Source of the DNA: a bacterium
GTDB taxonomy: Bacteria > Planctomycetota > Planctomycetia > Planctomycetales > Planctomycetaceae
DNA length: 64,000 bases
NCBI GenBank assembly: GCA_016125225.1
Contig: WGME01000013.1
Location: forward strand, 372,001-436,000
Reading direction: 5' to 3'
The notes beneath the pieces were generated by a model that was not told where the DNA came from, did no database searches, and worked only from the letters and a program-made list of their open reading frames with translations. Position 1 is the stretch's first letter, and each line of letters begins with the position of its first letter. Below are positions 44,385-52,726 of this stretch, piece by piece. The translations under genes and the position numbers were made by a program.

Positions 44385-45983
44385 ATGTTCGCATTCTCCA
44401 ATCGTTGGTTGTCTTCCACTGTTGTTCTCGGATTCGGCTTGGGATCGATGGCGTTGGCTGCGGAAAAGAGCAGCGAGCCCCAGCCGCCGCTGATAACCCC
44501 TTCCAAGGCTACGACCAATGTCACGGGCCCGCTGGATGCTGACGGCTATGTCGATTTTGTCGCTGCCCTCAATGAGCAACTTGGGGCTGGAGTGAGTCCC
44601 AATGAGAATGCCGCGATTCCCTTGTTGCAGGCCATGGGGCCGTGCGAGGGGAACTCGGTCGTCACGAATCTGGTACTGAAGGAACTCGGTCAGCGACCGT
44701 GGCAGCCCGGGGATCTCGATTTTCAGTCGATGGGAGAACTTGGCCGCGCACGTTTCGGAGACAATCAAGCGGCTGCGCAAGCCTTCTACAACCAACAAGG
44801 TCAGGCCGGATCGCGTCCGTGGACCGAGAAAGATTTCCCGGACATGGCAGCGGTATTGAGCACCAATGCCCAATCCTTGACCGCTATTTCCGAGGGGCTG
44901 AAACGACCGAAGTATTACCGTCCACTAGTCCGTCGCGATTCCAACGACACCATGATCATGTTGCTGCTCCCCGACATTCAGGAATCACGCGACGTGGCGC
45001 GACAACTGCAGATGCGGGCCATGCTGCATTTGGGTCATGGCCGTTTGGCGGAATCGCGACAAGACTTGATGAGCCTGCACTGCTTGGCCCGGCACATTGC
45101 CCGGGGGGGCACGTTGATCGAAGGTCTGGTCGGCATTGCCATCGACGCCATGGCCATGCATTCCGATTCCGTCTGGTTGCATCATCCCGCTCAAACGGCT
45201 GAAACGATCGCCGAGTATCGTGCCGAGTTGCAGGCCTTACCCGCGGTCGGCGACGTCGCTCGGCAGATGAATCTCACCGAACGCTACTGCGGGTTGGATG
45301 CCACGCAGGCGATTGCACGTGGTCGACATGGGAGTGTGATGTCCCTCTCTGCCTACGATGCAGGAGAGCTGGGCGTTGATAATTTTGACCGCTGGATGAG
45401 CCCCGAAGGCTTTGCCGATGCCTTGGTGGCGATGTCCGTCAACTGGGATGTCGCGATGTCCACCATGAATGGCTTGTACGATGACCTGTCCAAAGTGGCC
45501 GCTGCGTCCACACGTCAGGAACGGCTGGCCGTGCTGGGGGAACTCGATAAACGGCTGCTGCAGATTCGAAGCGATGCCACCTCGGTGAAGGGTGTCGTCA
45601 GCAGCGTGTTCGGTGGCAACAAAGCCCGGGGCAAGAATCTTGCAAACGTGTTGGCGAGCCTGTTGATTCCCGCGGTCGGCAGTGCCTGTGAAGCCTACGA
45701 CCGCGCTGCCACTCGCCGGGAAGTGCTTGATGTGCTGTTTGCTGTCGCGGAGCTTGAGAAGACGGAAGGCATGCCGCCGGAGTCACTCGCTGTGCTGGTC
45801 CCCAAGTATTTGAAATCGGTTCCGATCGACCGTTACAGCCTGGAACCGATGCGTTACCTGACCGATGGAACAGCCGTGAAGGTTTACGGCGTCGGTCCCA
45901 ACGGCGTCGATAACCATGGACTGACATACGGTCAGGGCGAAGGCAACGACGATCTGGTTTACAGTTTGCCACCCACGCCGTGA
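44385..45983 (+). CDS. Secreted hypothetical protein of a planctomycetal type
   Basis: The family of this 532-residue protein is not recognised. It has a signal peptide (LSSTVVLGFGLGSMALAAEK). The body is mainly helical with a repeated theme of small helices, e.g. QLQMRAMLHLGHGRLAESRQ and LMSLHCLARHIARGGTLIEG, which resembles the helical arrays of unnamed planctomycetal exported proteins. The C-terminus carries PIDRYSLEPMRYLTDGTAVK and GQGEGNDDLVYSLPP, which look like the pseudopilin-like end of secreted proteins with a DUF-type tail. Function unknown. Transcribed on its own, 93 bp after the hydrolase. Confidence 0.85.
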   Translation: MFAFSNRWLSSTVVLGFGLGSMALAAEKSSEPQPPLITPSKATTNVTGPLDADGYVDFVAALNEQLGAGVSPNENAAIPLLQAMGPCEGNSVVTNLVLKELGQRPWQPGDLDFQSMGELGRARFGDNQAAAQAFYNQQGQAGSRPWTEKDFPDMAAVLSTNAQSLTAISEGLKRPKYYRPLVRRDSNDTMIMLLLPDIQESRDVARQLQMRAMLHLGHGRLAESRQDLMSLHCLARHIARGGTLIEGLVGIAIDAMAMHSDSVWLHHPAQTAETIAEYRAELQALPAVGDVARQMNLTERYCGLDATQAIARGRHGSVMSLSAYDAGELGVDNFDRWMSPEGFADALVAMSVNWDVAMSTMNGLYDDLSKVAAASTRQERLAVLGELDKRLLQIRSDATSVKGVVSSVFGGNKARGKNLANVLASLLIPAVGSACEAYDRAATRREVLDVLFAVAELEKTEGMPPESLAVLVPKYLKSVPIDRYSLEPMRYLTDGTAVKVYGVGPNGVDNHGLTYGQGEGNDDLVYSLPPTP

Positions 45984-46089
45984 TTTACCGAGCGACAACG
46001 CTCGCCTCCGGCTTGCGGCTAACAATCGGGTGACGAGATCCAGTATCCTCTGGCAGACAACGACAGGTCTTCCAGAGGATGCTTCTTTG

Positions 46090-47091
46090 ATGCGGTCCGT
46101 GATTTTTGAACGGTTTGGTGAACCGGCCGAAGTGCTGAAGGTGGTGGATCGTCCGGTTCCGGAACCGGGAGCGGGGCAGGTTCGGGTGCGGATGATTGCC
46201 AGCCCGGTCAATCCGTCCGACCTGATGACCATCCGCGGGACCTATGGCAAACGCCCCGATCTGCCGGCAGTTCCTGGCTATGAAGGCGTGGGCATCGTCG
46301 AAGCATCCAACGCGGGACTGTTCGGCAAGTTTCTTCTGAGCAAACGCGTCGCGGTGCTGAATTCCGTGACGGGAAACTGGCAGGACCAGGTGATTGCGGC
46401 GGCGAAGTCGGTCATTCCCATCCCGGGTAAAGTGGACGATCAGCAAGCGGCCATGTTTTTTGTGAATCCGGCCACGGCTTATCTCCTCACGCGAAAACTT
46501 CTCGCCGTGCCTCAAGGTCAATGGCTGCTGCAATCGGCCGCCCATTCAGCCGTCGGCAAAATGGTGATTCGGCTGGGCCAACGTTTTGATTTTCGCACGG
46601 TGAATGTGGTCCGCAATGCGGCTCAAGTCACGTCACTGAAAGAGTTAGGGGCTGATGCGGTGGTCTCTTTTGATCCCAAGTCCGATCCTGCGGAGCAACT
46701 CATCGACCAGGTGCGAGAAGTCGTCGGTTCCACCGGCGTGAAGCATGCCATTGATCCGGTCGGCGGTGCCGTTGGGTCCGCAATGATTCCATGCCTGGGA
46801 GAGCAGGGCCGGTTGATCGCCTACGGTACTCTCTCTTCCGAGCCCCTTTCATTTTCCGCCCGGCATCTGATGACCACCGGTAGCCGCGTGGAAGGGTTCT
46901 GGCTGAGTCGTTACATGGCCACACAGGGTTTGCTGGCGAAGCTGAAACTCATCGGCGAACTGGGAAAACTGATTCAGGCCGGCGTTCTATCGTCTCAGGT
47001 CGATGCCAGCTTTCCCTTGGATCAGGTCTGCCAGGCCGTGACGGCTTCCGAAGCTCCGGGCAAATCGGGGAAGGTTTTGCTCACGTTTTGA
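46090..47091 (+). CDS. Zinc-independent quinone oxidoreductase / enoyl-thioester reductase-like MDR protein
   Basis: The product is 333 residues from MRSVIFERFG. It is a medium-chain dehydrogenase/reductase: ASPVNPSDLMTIRGTYG, LPAVPGYEGVGIVEASN, then the NADPH-binding fold at LLQSAAHSAVGKMVIRLGQR. The combination resembles mitochondrial-type 2-enoyl thioester reductase (MECR/ETR) and quinone oxidoreductases. The catalytic zinc ligands of alcohol dehydrogenases (CxxH and the four-Cys lobe) are absent, so reduction of a double bond is more likely than alcohol oxidation. It is 104 bp upstream of the isochorismatase gene. Confidence 0.88.
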   Translation: MRSVIFERFGEPAEVLKVVDRPVPEPGAGQVRVRMIASPVNPSDLMTIRGTYGKRPDLPAVPGYEGVGIVEASNAGLFGKFLLSKRVAVLNSVTGNWQDQVIAAAKSVIPIPGKVDDQQAAMFFVNPATAYLLTRKLLAVPQGQWLLQSAAHSAVGKMVIRLGQRFDFRTVNVVRNAAQVTSLKELGADAVVSFDPKSDPAEQLIDQVREVVGSTGVKHAIDPVGGAVGSAMIPCLGEQGRLIAYGTLSSEPLSFSARHLMTTGSRVEGFWLSRYMATQGLLAKLKLIGELGKLIQAGVLSSQVDASFPLDQVCQAVTASEAPGKSGKVLLTF

Positions 47092-47194
47092 TGGAATTCG
47101 GCAAGTCGATGAATGCTGTAGAAATCCGCCTTGCATGGTAAACTCAATGGGCCACGATCTCTTGCCAGCCCATCGACTGAGGAACCAGGACGGT

Positions 47195-47785
47195 ATGACG
47201 TCGACCTACTTACGCAGCTATGAATTGCACGACCGTGGTCGGTCGCAGTTGATTCTGATCGACCTGCAGGAGCGGTTACTCGCCGCCTTACATGATGCGC
47301 CGGATGTGGTGAAGGCCAGTGAAAGTCTGGGAGATGTGGCCCGCCGTCTGCACATTCCCATCGCCATCACTGAACAATATCCGCAGGGCCTCGGAACAAC
47401 GGTAGCGTCCATCGCTCGGCTGTCTCAGCGCCGCTGTGAAAAGCAACGGTTCAGTGCCACGGAAACATTGGAAGTTCCGGCCGTCAGTGATGAACTAGGC
47501 ATCCGTGAACAGATTGTGCTCGCCGGAGTGGAAACGCATGTCTGCGTGTTGCAGACCGCTTTTGATTACTTGGCCTTGGGATATCGCGTGACCGTGGTGG
47601 CTGACGCCGTTACCAGTCGCCGCAGCCGGGATACCGAGATGGCATTGGCCCGCATGCGAGACGTCGGGGTCACCATCACCACCGCCGAAGCCGTGATCTT
47701 TGAATGGTGCGAATCGGCCGCCGATCCGGAATTCAAGTCGATCAGCGGCGTCGTCAAAAGTCGTGGATTGAGGTTGGAAAGTTGA
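47195..47785 (+). CDS. Isochorismatase family cysteine hydrolase
   Basis: The product is 196 residues from MTSTYLRSYE, with AGGA upstream at ~7 nt. The triad of the family is visible: Asp23 (LILIDLQERL), Lys83 (CEKQRFSATE) and Cys117 (AGVETHVCVLQTAFD). Members hydrolyse amides or carbamoyl compounds such as nicotinamide or N-carbamoylsarcosine. The HVCVLQT form resembles the YcaC/ISOC1-like group, whose substrates are mostly unknown. Its stop codon lies inside the second copy of the 29-nt hairpin repeat. DUF58 starts 69 bp later. Confidence 0.9.
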   Translation: MTSTYLRSYELHDRGRSQLILIDLQERLLAALHDAPDVVKASESLGDVARRLHIPIAITEQYPQGLGTTVASIARLSQRRCEKQRFSATETLEVPAVSDELGIREQIVLAGVETHVCVLQTAFDYLALGYRVTVVADAVTSRRSRDTEMALARMRDVGVTITTAEAVIFEWCESAADPEFKSISGVVKSRGLRLES

Positions 47786-47809
47786 AAAGCCGCCACCGCC
47801 GGGTGGCGG
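47781..47809 (+). repeat. Hairpin repeat copy 2, before the second DUF58 gene
   Basis: The block differs at two of 29 positions from the copy at 10267-10295. The stem CCGCCACC / GGTGGCGG has one more pair than copy 1. It begins over the stop codon of the isochorismatase gene and ends 45 bp before the DUF58 start, so it may attenuate or separate the two genes. Confidence 0.7.
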
Positions 47810-47854
47810 ACATGCGGTTTCAGGTTGTCGATGGTCGACCGATGAGCTTTTGTG

Positions 47855-48760
47855 ATGCAAACGTCAACCCATTTGCTTGATCCCGCCCGGCTCAGCGAAT
47901 TGGCCGGGTTGGAGTTGAAAGCCCGGCTGATTGTCGAAGGCTACCTCTCCGGATCGCACCGCAGCCCCTTTCGCGGATTCTCCGTCGAGTTTGCCGAGCA
48001 TCGGGAGTATGTCCCGGGGGACGACCTGCGCTATGTCGACTGGAAAGTCTTCGGCAAGTCGGATCGCATCTATCTTAAGCAGTACGATGAAGAGACCAAC
48101 TTCGGTTGCACGATCTTGTTCGATGCCAGTGAATCGATGAACTACCAGTCGTCGCAGGCGGCGGTGACGAAGCTGGAGTTTGCCCGTTGGGTGGCGGCTT
48201 CGATGGCTTATCTCGTGATCCGCCAGCACGACGCGATCGGCCTGATGACGTTTGATCAATCCTTGCGAGATGATTTGCCACCTTCCAGCAGCGCGGCACA
48301 ATTACGAGAAGCGTGCCGAAGGTTGGAAGCCTTGCCCGGAGCAGGGGAGACACCACTGGGGGAGATGCTACCGAAGGTGGCAGAACGGTTATCCCGCCGG
48401 GGCGTGGTGGTTGTGATCAGCGACTTCTTCGATGAGTTTTCGAGTTTGGAGCGGGGCTTACGGAAACTCAGCTTCCGTCGTCACGATGTGTTGTTGTTAC
48501 AAACCATCGACCCTGCCGAACGCGACTTTCCCTTTGAAGAGCCCACCCGATTTGAGGGTTTGGAGAACTGGGGCGATGTGCGGGCCAATCCGAAGGCGAT
48601 CCGGAAGGCCTATCAGCAGGAATTCGAACAGCATCTGGCTCGACTCAAGGGTTTGGCCCGTGACTTGCGGTTCGATTACCTCTGCTTGCGGACCGATCAG
48701 CCCCCCACTCCGGCTCTCGCCGGGCTACTGGGGCAGAGGCGGGCTCGTCGCGGTTCTTAG
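47855..48760 (+). CDS. DUF58 domain protein, second paralogue
   Basis: The product is 301 residues from ATG 47855. The core matches the DUF58 protein at 7239-8147 (HRSPFRGFSVEFAEHREYVP and DLRYVDWKVFGKSDRIYLKQ) but is diverged elsewhere. The MIDAS motif is FDASESM. The C-terminus ends in a basic tail (LLGQRRARRGS). Unlike the first copy, it has no MoxR, BatA or DUF4175 gene beside it in this window. It may therefore use the MoxR at 9191 or one outside, or act alone. DUF58 proteins normally depend on a MoxR-type ATPase, so an orphan copy is notable but not rare. Confidence 0.92.
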   Translation: MQTSTHLLDPARLSELAGLELKARLIVEGYLSGSHRSPFRGFSVEFAEHREYVPGDDLRYVDWKVFGKSDRIYLKQYDEETNFGCTILFDASESMNYQSSQAAVTKLEFARWVAASMAYLVIRQHDAIGLMTFDQSLRDDLPPSSSAAQLREACRRLEALPGAGETPLGEMLPKVAERLSRRGVVVVISDFFDEFSSLERGLRKLSFRRHDVLLLQTIDPAERDFPFEEPTRFEGLENWGDVRANPKAIRKAYQQEFEQHLARLKGLARDLRFDYLCLRTDQPPTPALAGLLGQRRARRGS

Positions 48761-48977
48761 CAACCTTTCGAAATCGGGTGTAACTCTGCAGAAACAGGCC
48801 CCACCAGCTTTCTAGAGCCGAAGACTCTGGTTTTGACAGGTTGTGATCACAAAAATCCCGTGCCGAATCGACGAAAATTCCCACAGGGGACTCGACGATC
48901 GGCTGAGAGATGCGTAGGCTTTGATGCGTGTGCGGTCGCGTGGCCGCTGCGGACGTTCCACTCAGGAGAAGGTTTCA

Positions 48978-49526
48978 ATGCTCAAGTATTCTGCAATGGT
49001 GGCGGCAGTGTTGATGGTCGGCGGCATCGCGATGGCGGCCGAACTGCAATCGGGTTTGCCGAAGGGCGAGTTCGTCCCGGCGTTCACCGTCTCGGACATC
49101 ACCGGTCCTTCGAAGGGCAAGGATCTCTGCTATCGTTGCCAGTACGGCAACCGTCCCGTCGTGAGCATCTTCGCCCGCGAAATGACTCCGGAAGTCGCTC
49201 AACTCGCCAAGGCCATTGATGGCCAGATCGAAAAGAACAAGGATGCCCGGATGGCCGGCTTCCTGGTGCTGCTCTCCGATTCACCGGACAAGGCCAAGCC
49301 GGTGCTGGAAGAAACCGCCGCCAAGTCCATGATCAAGAACGTTCCGCTGACCACCTATGAAAACGCCAAAGGTCCCGGAGCTTACAAGATCAGCGACAAG
49401 GCCGATGTCACCGTCATGATGTGGCTCGACTCGGAAGTCACTGTCAGCAAGGGTTTTGAGAAGGGCAAGCTCGACAAGGCTGCCATCGATCAACTCGTCG
49501 CCGACACCAAGACCATCCTCGACTAG
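48978..49526 (+). CDS. Secreted thioredoxin-like protein with CYRC motif
   Basis: The product is 182 residues from MLKYSAMVAA, with AGGAGAAGG 6 nt upstream, a strong site. A signal peptide ends near GIAMAAEL. The fold looks thioredoxin-like: FVPAFTVSDITGPSKGKDLC then CYRCQYGNRPVVSIFARE, where C-Y-R-C could be the redox pair. It has ALAKAIDG-type helices and ends in KLDKAAIDQLVADTKTILD. It probably acts as a periplasmic disulfide or reductant-type protein; Cys positions at the edge of the fold are unusual, so a purely structural role is possible. It is monocistronic with a terminator at 49561. Confidence 0.85.
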   Translation: MLKYSAMVAAVLMVGGIAMAAELQSGLPKGEFVPAFTVSDITGPSKGKDLCYRCQYGNRPVVSIFAREMTPEVAQLAKAIDGQIEKNKDARMAGFLVLLSDSPDKAKPVLEETAAKSMIKNVPLTTYENAKGPGAYKISDKADVTVMMWLDSEVTVSKGFEKGKLDKAAIDQLVADTKTILD

Positions 49527-49560
49527 TTCGGCGGCAGTCACCGACTGATCGAACAAGCCA

Positions 49561-49597
49561 AGCCCGGCGGGACAACTTCCTGCTGGGTTTCTTTATT
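49561..49597 (+). terminator. Rho-independent terminator after the thioredoxin-like gene
   Basis: The stem AGCCCGGCGGGA pairs with TCCTGCTGGGTT (with two G-U pairs) around CAACT. It is followed by TTTCTTTATT. It starts 34 bp after the stop of the secreted thioredoxin-like gene and fits a terminator for it. Confidence 0.8.
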
Positions 49598-49649
49598 GGG
49601 TGCAATACTCTTTCTAACTTGAACCAGCGCGTTGTGTATACGGAGCGGC

Positions 49650-49805
49650 GTAGATGGTTTGCCTGAGGGGGGCGTCGAGCACTGCAGTTCGCCTGGCTTT
49701 GAGGGCATCTTGTTCGAGGTCGTCGTAGGTTACGTAGGCCCGGTTGCTCCAGTAGTGGCTCTTCAAGTTCTGTTCCGTCTCAAATCGCTTCCGCGATAGC
49801 TTGCC
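49650..49805 (-). pseudogene. Decayed C-terminal fragment of an IS630-type transposase
   Basis: On the minus strand the frame beginning at 49805 reads LKSHYWSNRAYVTYDDLEQD and then ALKARRTAVLDAP. The pattern HYWSNRAYxxYDDL is the conserved end of IS630-family DDE transposases, normally preceded by an LNPIENLWHWLK-like segment. Here the preceding segment reads FETEQN, so the join is damaged, and no start or catalytic domain is present. No terminal inverted repeats were seen. It lies downstream of the ceramidase-like gene, at the edge of the sugar-acid locus. Recognition is by pattern only; other transposase families are possible. Confidence 0.5.
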
Positions 49806-49971
49806 TTCTCCCTAGCCAGGCCCGATTTCGACGAGTTTGTCACTCACAAGACGGACTCGTTATGAGGGGGCAGGTCACTTCCATGCCGCCCGGTGAGCGG
49901 CCTGCCTGCAGCGGCTGCGTGACAACCTTGATGTCCGGAGAGAACTCAAGGATCGGTGCCAACGGGTTGGG

Positions 49972-51441
49972 TCACTGGAGTGCCTGCCAGGCCTGTGCCT
50001 GCTTAAGCAGGACCGTCAGACGGCGGGAGATGGTTTCGATCAAGGATTCGAGGCAACCGGGTGATGTGGCGGCGATAACTTCCTGGTAGATCTCATATCC
50101 ATAGGTGCTGGCCGGCGGGATGTAACCGGGCTGCCAGTCGTTGGTCAATGTCGTCACATACACAGGATGAGTCGCAAAGCGTTCACGCAGCGTCAGCTGA
50201 AAGATCTGATACAGTTCACCGGGCACAAAGACCCATATGGCTTCTCCCAGGATTCCGAGCCGCAACGTCAAAGGATAGGACCGCCCGGGGACCAGGTTGT
50301 TCAAGCGGGTGAGCTGCCGCGTGCGTTGTTCGACCTGTGCCCGACAATCGCGGACGCGAAGTTCATCGGTCTCGGCACGAGCTTGTGACTCTTCAGCAAG
50401 CCAATGGTCCCGCTCAGACGTTGTCTGCTCTAACGTCGGCAGATCGAGTCGATAGGGCAGGTCGACAACCAGTTGCTCCCAGTGCCAGTGGTCCATGCCA
50501 TGCGGGACTTCCTCATCGAGTGGTTCGTGGCGCCAGGTGCCGATCGCAGTGCCGGAGATCACTGCCCCGGCATAGCGATACTCGGTTCCCGGTGGCGGAA
50601 AAGTGGCGAGTGCCGAGAGGGCCGCGTGCCCGACTTGGCGGCCGTTGCGGTCAGCGATAGCCATATCACCGACGAAGCCTTCCCGCGGTCCCAGATCACC
50701 CGATGCACCCTGCAGAAACAGGCAGTGGCCCCCCTCCGTCTGCTCGATGACTTCGCGCATCGCACCGACCCAATCGGGACTGATCAAAGTATTATCCCAA
50801 GCCAATGTCGTGGGATGGCAGGCGTAATTGACAATGGTCGCCAGAGTGGTCCCGGCCGCGTCGGAGACTCTGGCGAGGAGCAGTGTGTCGTCCGCGCAAC
50901 CGTCGGGATTGAAGCCGCACACAAAGCGCTTCCGCTGCTCATCGAAGTAGTCACGATGGGTCGCCAAGTGACAGCGACCTGTTCCGTAGACAATGAATGC
51001 TGGTGCGACACGACATTGCACCTCTTGAGCGAGCAGACCCATGCGCTCCGCCAAGCCGTCGAGATAGGGCTCGAGCAGTTCGCCGCCGGGGAGATCGCTG
51101 CGCGTGCGCGACATCCAACCGGAGCCGTGCGTGTGGGACAACGTCACGAGAATGTTCTCGTAGGCGACCTGTGTTCTGTCCTGAATCGATTGCCGGATCC
51201 TCTGGAGTTCCTGGGCGTCAAGAATGCAATGATCCAGAGCCAGAATGATCTGCGCTTCGCCGGCTTCTGGAACTCTCGGCTCCAGCCACAGCAGGGTGGC
51301 TTCGAGCGGACGATGGACCCCGGTGGCACGGTCGTGCAGCGCGGCTCCCCACATGCGATGGTAGATGCCGACCGGTGGTGTGATGTCACACCGTGCGATG
51401 GCAGCACGACAGCGAGCTTGAGGGGTCTTAACCACCTGCAT
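49972..51441 (-). CDS. Neutral/alkaline ceramidase-like zinc hydrolase
   Basis: The product is 489 residues starting MQVVKTPQARCRAAIARCDI; GGAG is 6 nt before this ATG (51441), better than one at 51447. The gene overlaps the MFS gene by 14 bp. The N-terminal domain is that of the neutral ceramidase family: AIARCDITPPVGIYHRMWGA, the zinc site ILVTLSHTHGSGWMSR and NYACHPTTLAWDN, and FLQGASGDLGPREGFVGDMA. No signal peptide is seen, unlike secreted ceramidases. In bacteria such genes are common in sugar and sugar-acid loci, so an amide or lactone substrate is more likely than a lipid. Confidence 0.85.
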   Translation of the reverse strand: MQVVKTPQARCRAAIARCDITPPVGIYHRMWGAALHDRATGVHRPLEATLLWLEPRVPEAGEAQIILALDHCILDAQELQRIRQSIQDRTQVAYENILVTLSHTHGSGWMSRTRSDLPGGELLEPYLDGLAERMGLLAQEVQCRVAPAFIVYGTGRCHLATHRDYFDEQRKRFVCGFNPDGCADDTLLLARVSDAAGTTLATIVNYACHPTTLAWDNTLISPDWVGAMREVIEQTEGGHCLFLQGASGDLGPREGFVGDMAIADRNGRQVGHAALSALATFPPPGTEYRYAGAVISGTAIGTWRHEPLDEEVPHGMDHWHWEQLVVDLPYRLDLPTLEQTTSERDHWLAEESQARAETDELRVRDCRAQVEQRTRQLTRLNNLVPGRSYPLTLRLGILGEAIWVFVPGELYQIFQLTLRERFATHPVYVTTLTNDWQPGYIPPASTYGYEIYQEVIAATSPGCLESLIETISRRLTVLLKQAQAWQALQ

Positions 51442-52717
51442 CGTCATCTCCAAACAGCGTGCCCTGGGGATTCAAGAACGCCCAGCACAGGGCATCGATT
51501 GCCATAACAACGGCGAACAGAAACAGAATCAAATTCCAGTTGCCGGTCTGCGCGACGAGCCAGCCCGCGGTGACGGGAAACAAAGCCGCCCCCATGTTGC
51601 CGAACATGTTCATCGTGCTGAAGACCGTGGCGACGTGTCGTCCGCCAAAGCTGATGGCTACGGTATAACCGCTGACACCACCAAACGTGGCACAGAACGC
51701 GCCCAGCGAAATCAAGGCGATACTCTGATTGACATCACGGACGAAATACGAAGCCACGATCAGCAACGAGCAGAGGCTCATGCCCACGACGGCGATTCCC
51801 TGGCGACTGAGCCGTTTGTTGCCGGTGCGTTGCAACAACCAATCGGAGAAGAAACCGCCGGTTAAACTGCCGACCACGCCTCCCACGCCAGCCACCGTGG
51901 TAAGAATTCCCGAGCTGAGTAGAGAGACGTCGCGTGTTTTCTGCAGAAACGTCGGAAACCACGTCATGAAAAATACCATGCCCGCAGCCCGGAAGAATTG
52001 TTGCCCACACAGCAAAGCTAACGGCCAACTTCGTAGCATTCGTGACCAGTCGATGCCCAGCCGAAGGCCATTCGACAGTGACGCCTCGGGGAGTTTTTTG
52101 CGTGAGATCATCCCCAGAAACGCCACTGTCCAGAGAATGCCCGGGATCGCATAAGCGGCGAGCAAGAGTCGCCAACGATCCATGTGCATGTCCTCAGCCC
52201 ACGGTTTGAGAGACTCCAGAAACATCGCAGTCAGAACAGGAGCCATGGCACCACCAATCGTCATCCCGCAGGCCAGCATGCCGGTCGCGCGGGCTCGTTC
52301 CGTCTCTGGAAAAATGCGTCCGAGGGCTTTGGCGGCACAGGGAAACGCACCAGCTTGTGCGGCTCCCATCAGTCCCCATATCACCAGCAGCGACAGAAAA
52401 TCGGTCGCGACGGCCGTTAACAGTGTGGCTAACGACCACACCACGGAAAAGATGGCCAACGCTCGCCGACTTCCCAGCCGATCTGCCACCCAACCGCTGG
52501 GAATCTGCATCAGTCCATACGACAAATACCAGGCCGACTGAATCCAGCCCATCTCCCGGGCGAGATCAGCAAACTCCAGATCTTGGGCAATCTCAGCCGC
52601 AGGCACGCTGAGGGCGGCTCGCTGGATGTAAGCGATGGCCGCGGAAAGGCACAAGAACATCAGCACCTGATAGCGACCGTGGTGGGCATCAACCTCATCA
52701 GTGGAGATGCTGGACAT
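51428..52717 (-). CDS. MFS transporter of the ACS family (sugar-acid type)
   Basis: The product has 429 residues and twelve membrane helices. TM1 reads LSAAIAYIQRAALSVPAAEI, loop 2-3 reads IPSGWVADRLGSRRAL, and TM4 has GLMGAAQAGAFPCAAKALGR. These match ACS-family hexuronate/galactonate and related organic-acid transporters. AGGGA lies 6 nt before the ATG. It lacks the long periplasmic insert of the MFS protein at 33376. It is encoded between the DapA-like lyase (9 bp upstream) and the ceramidase-like hydrolase (overlap), so it most likely imports the sugar acid that the locus degrades. Confidence 0.93.
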   Translation of the reverse strand: MSSISTDEVDAHHGRYQVLMFLCLSAAIAYIQRAALSVPAAEIAQDLEFADLAREMGWIQSAWYLSYGLMQIPSGWVADRLGSRRALAIFSVVWSLATLLTAVATDFLSLLVIWGLMGAAQAGAFPCAAKALGRIFPETERARATGMLACGMTIGGAMAPVLTAMFLESLKPWAEDMHMDRWRLLLAAYAIPGILWTVAFLGMISRKKLPEASLSNGLRLGIDWSRMLRSWPLALLCGQQFFRAAGMVFFMTWFPTFLQKTRDVSLLSSGILTTVAGVGGVVGSLTGGFFSDWLLQRTGNKRLSRQGIAVVGMSLCSLLIVASYFVRDVNQSIALISLGAFCATFGGVSGYTVAISFGGRHVATVFSTMNMFGNMGAALFPVTAGWLVAQTGNWNLILFLFAVVMAIDALCWAFLNPQGTLFGDDDAGG

Positions 52718-52726
52718 GCAAGGTCC

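Noticed and set aside
50473-51507. 344-codon open frame on the plus strand
   Set aside because: It is antisense to the ceramidase-like gene, whose zinc motifs are intact. No family or ribosome site.
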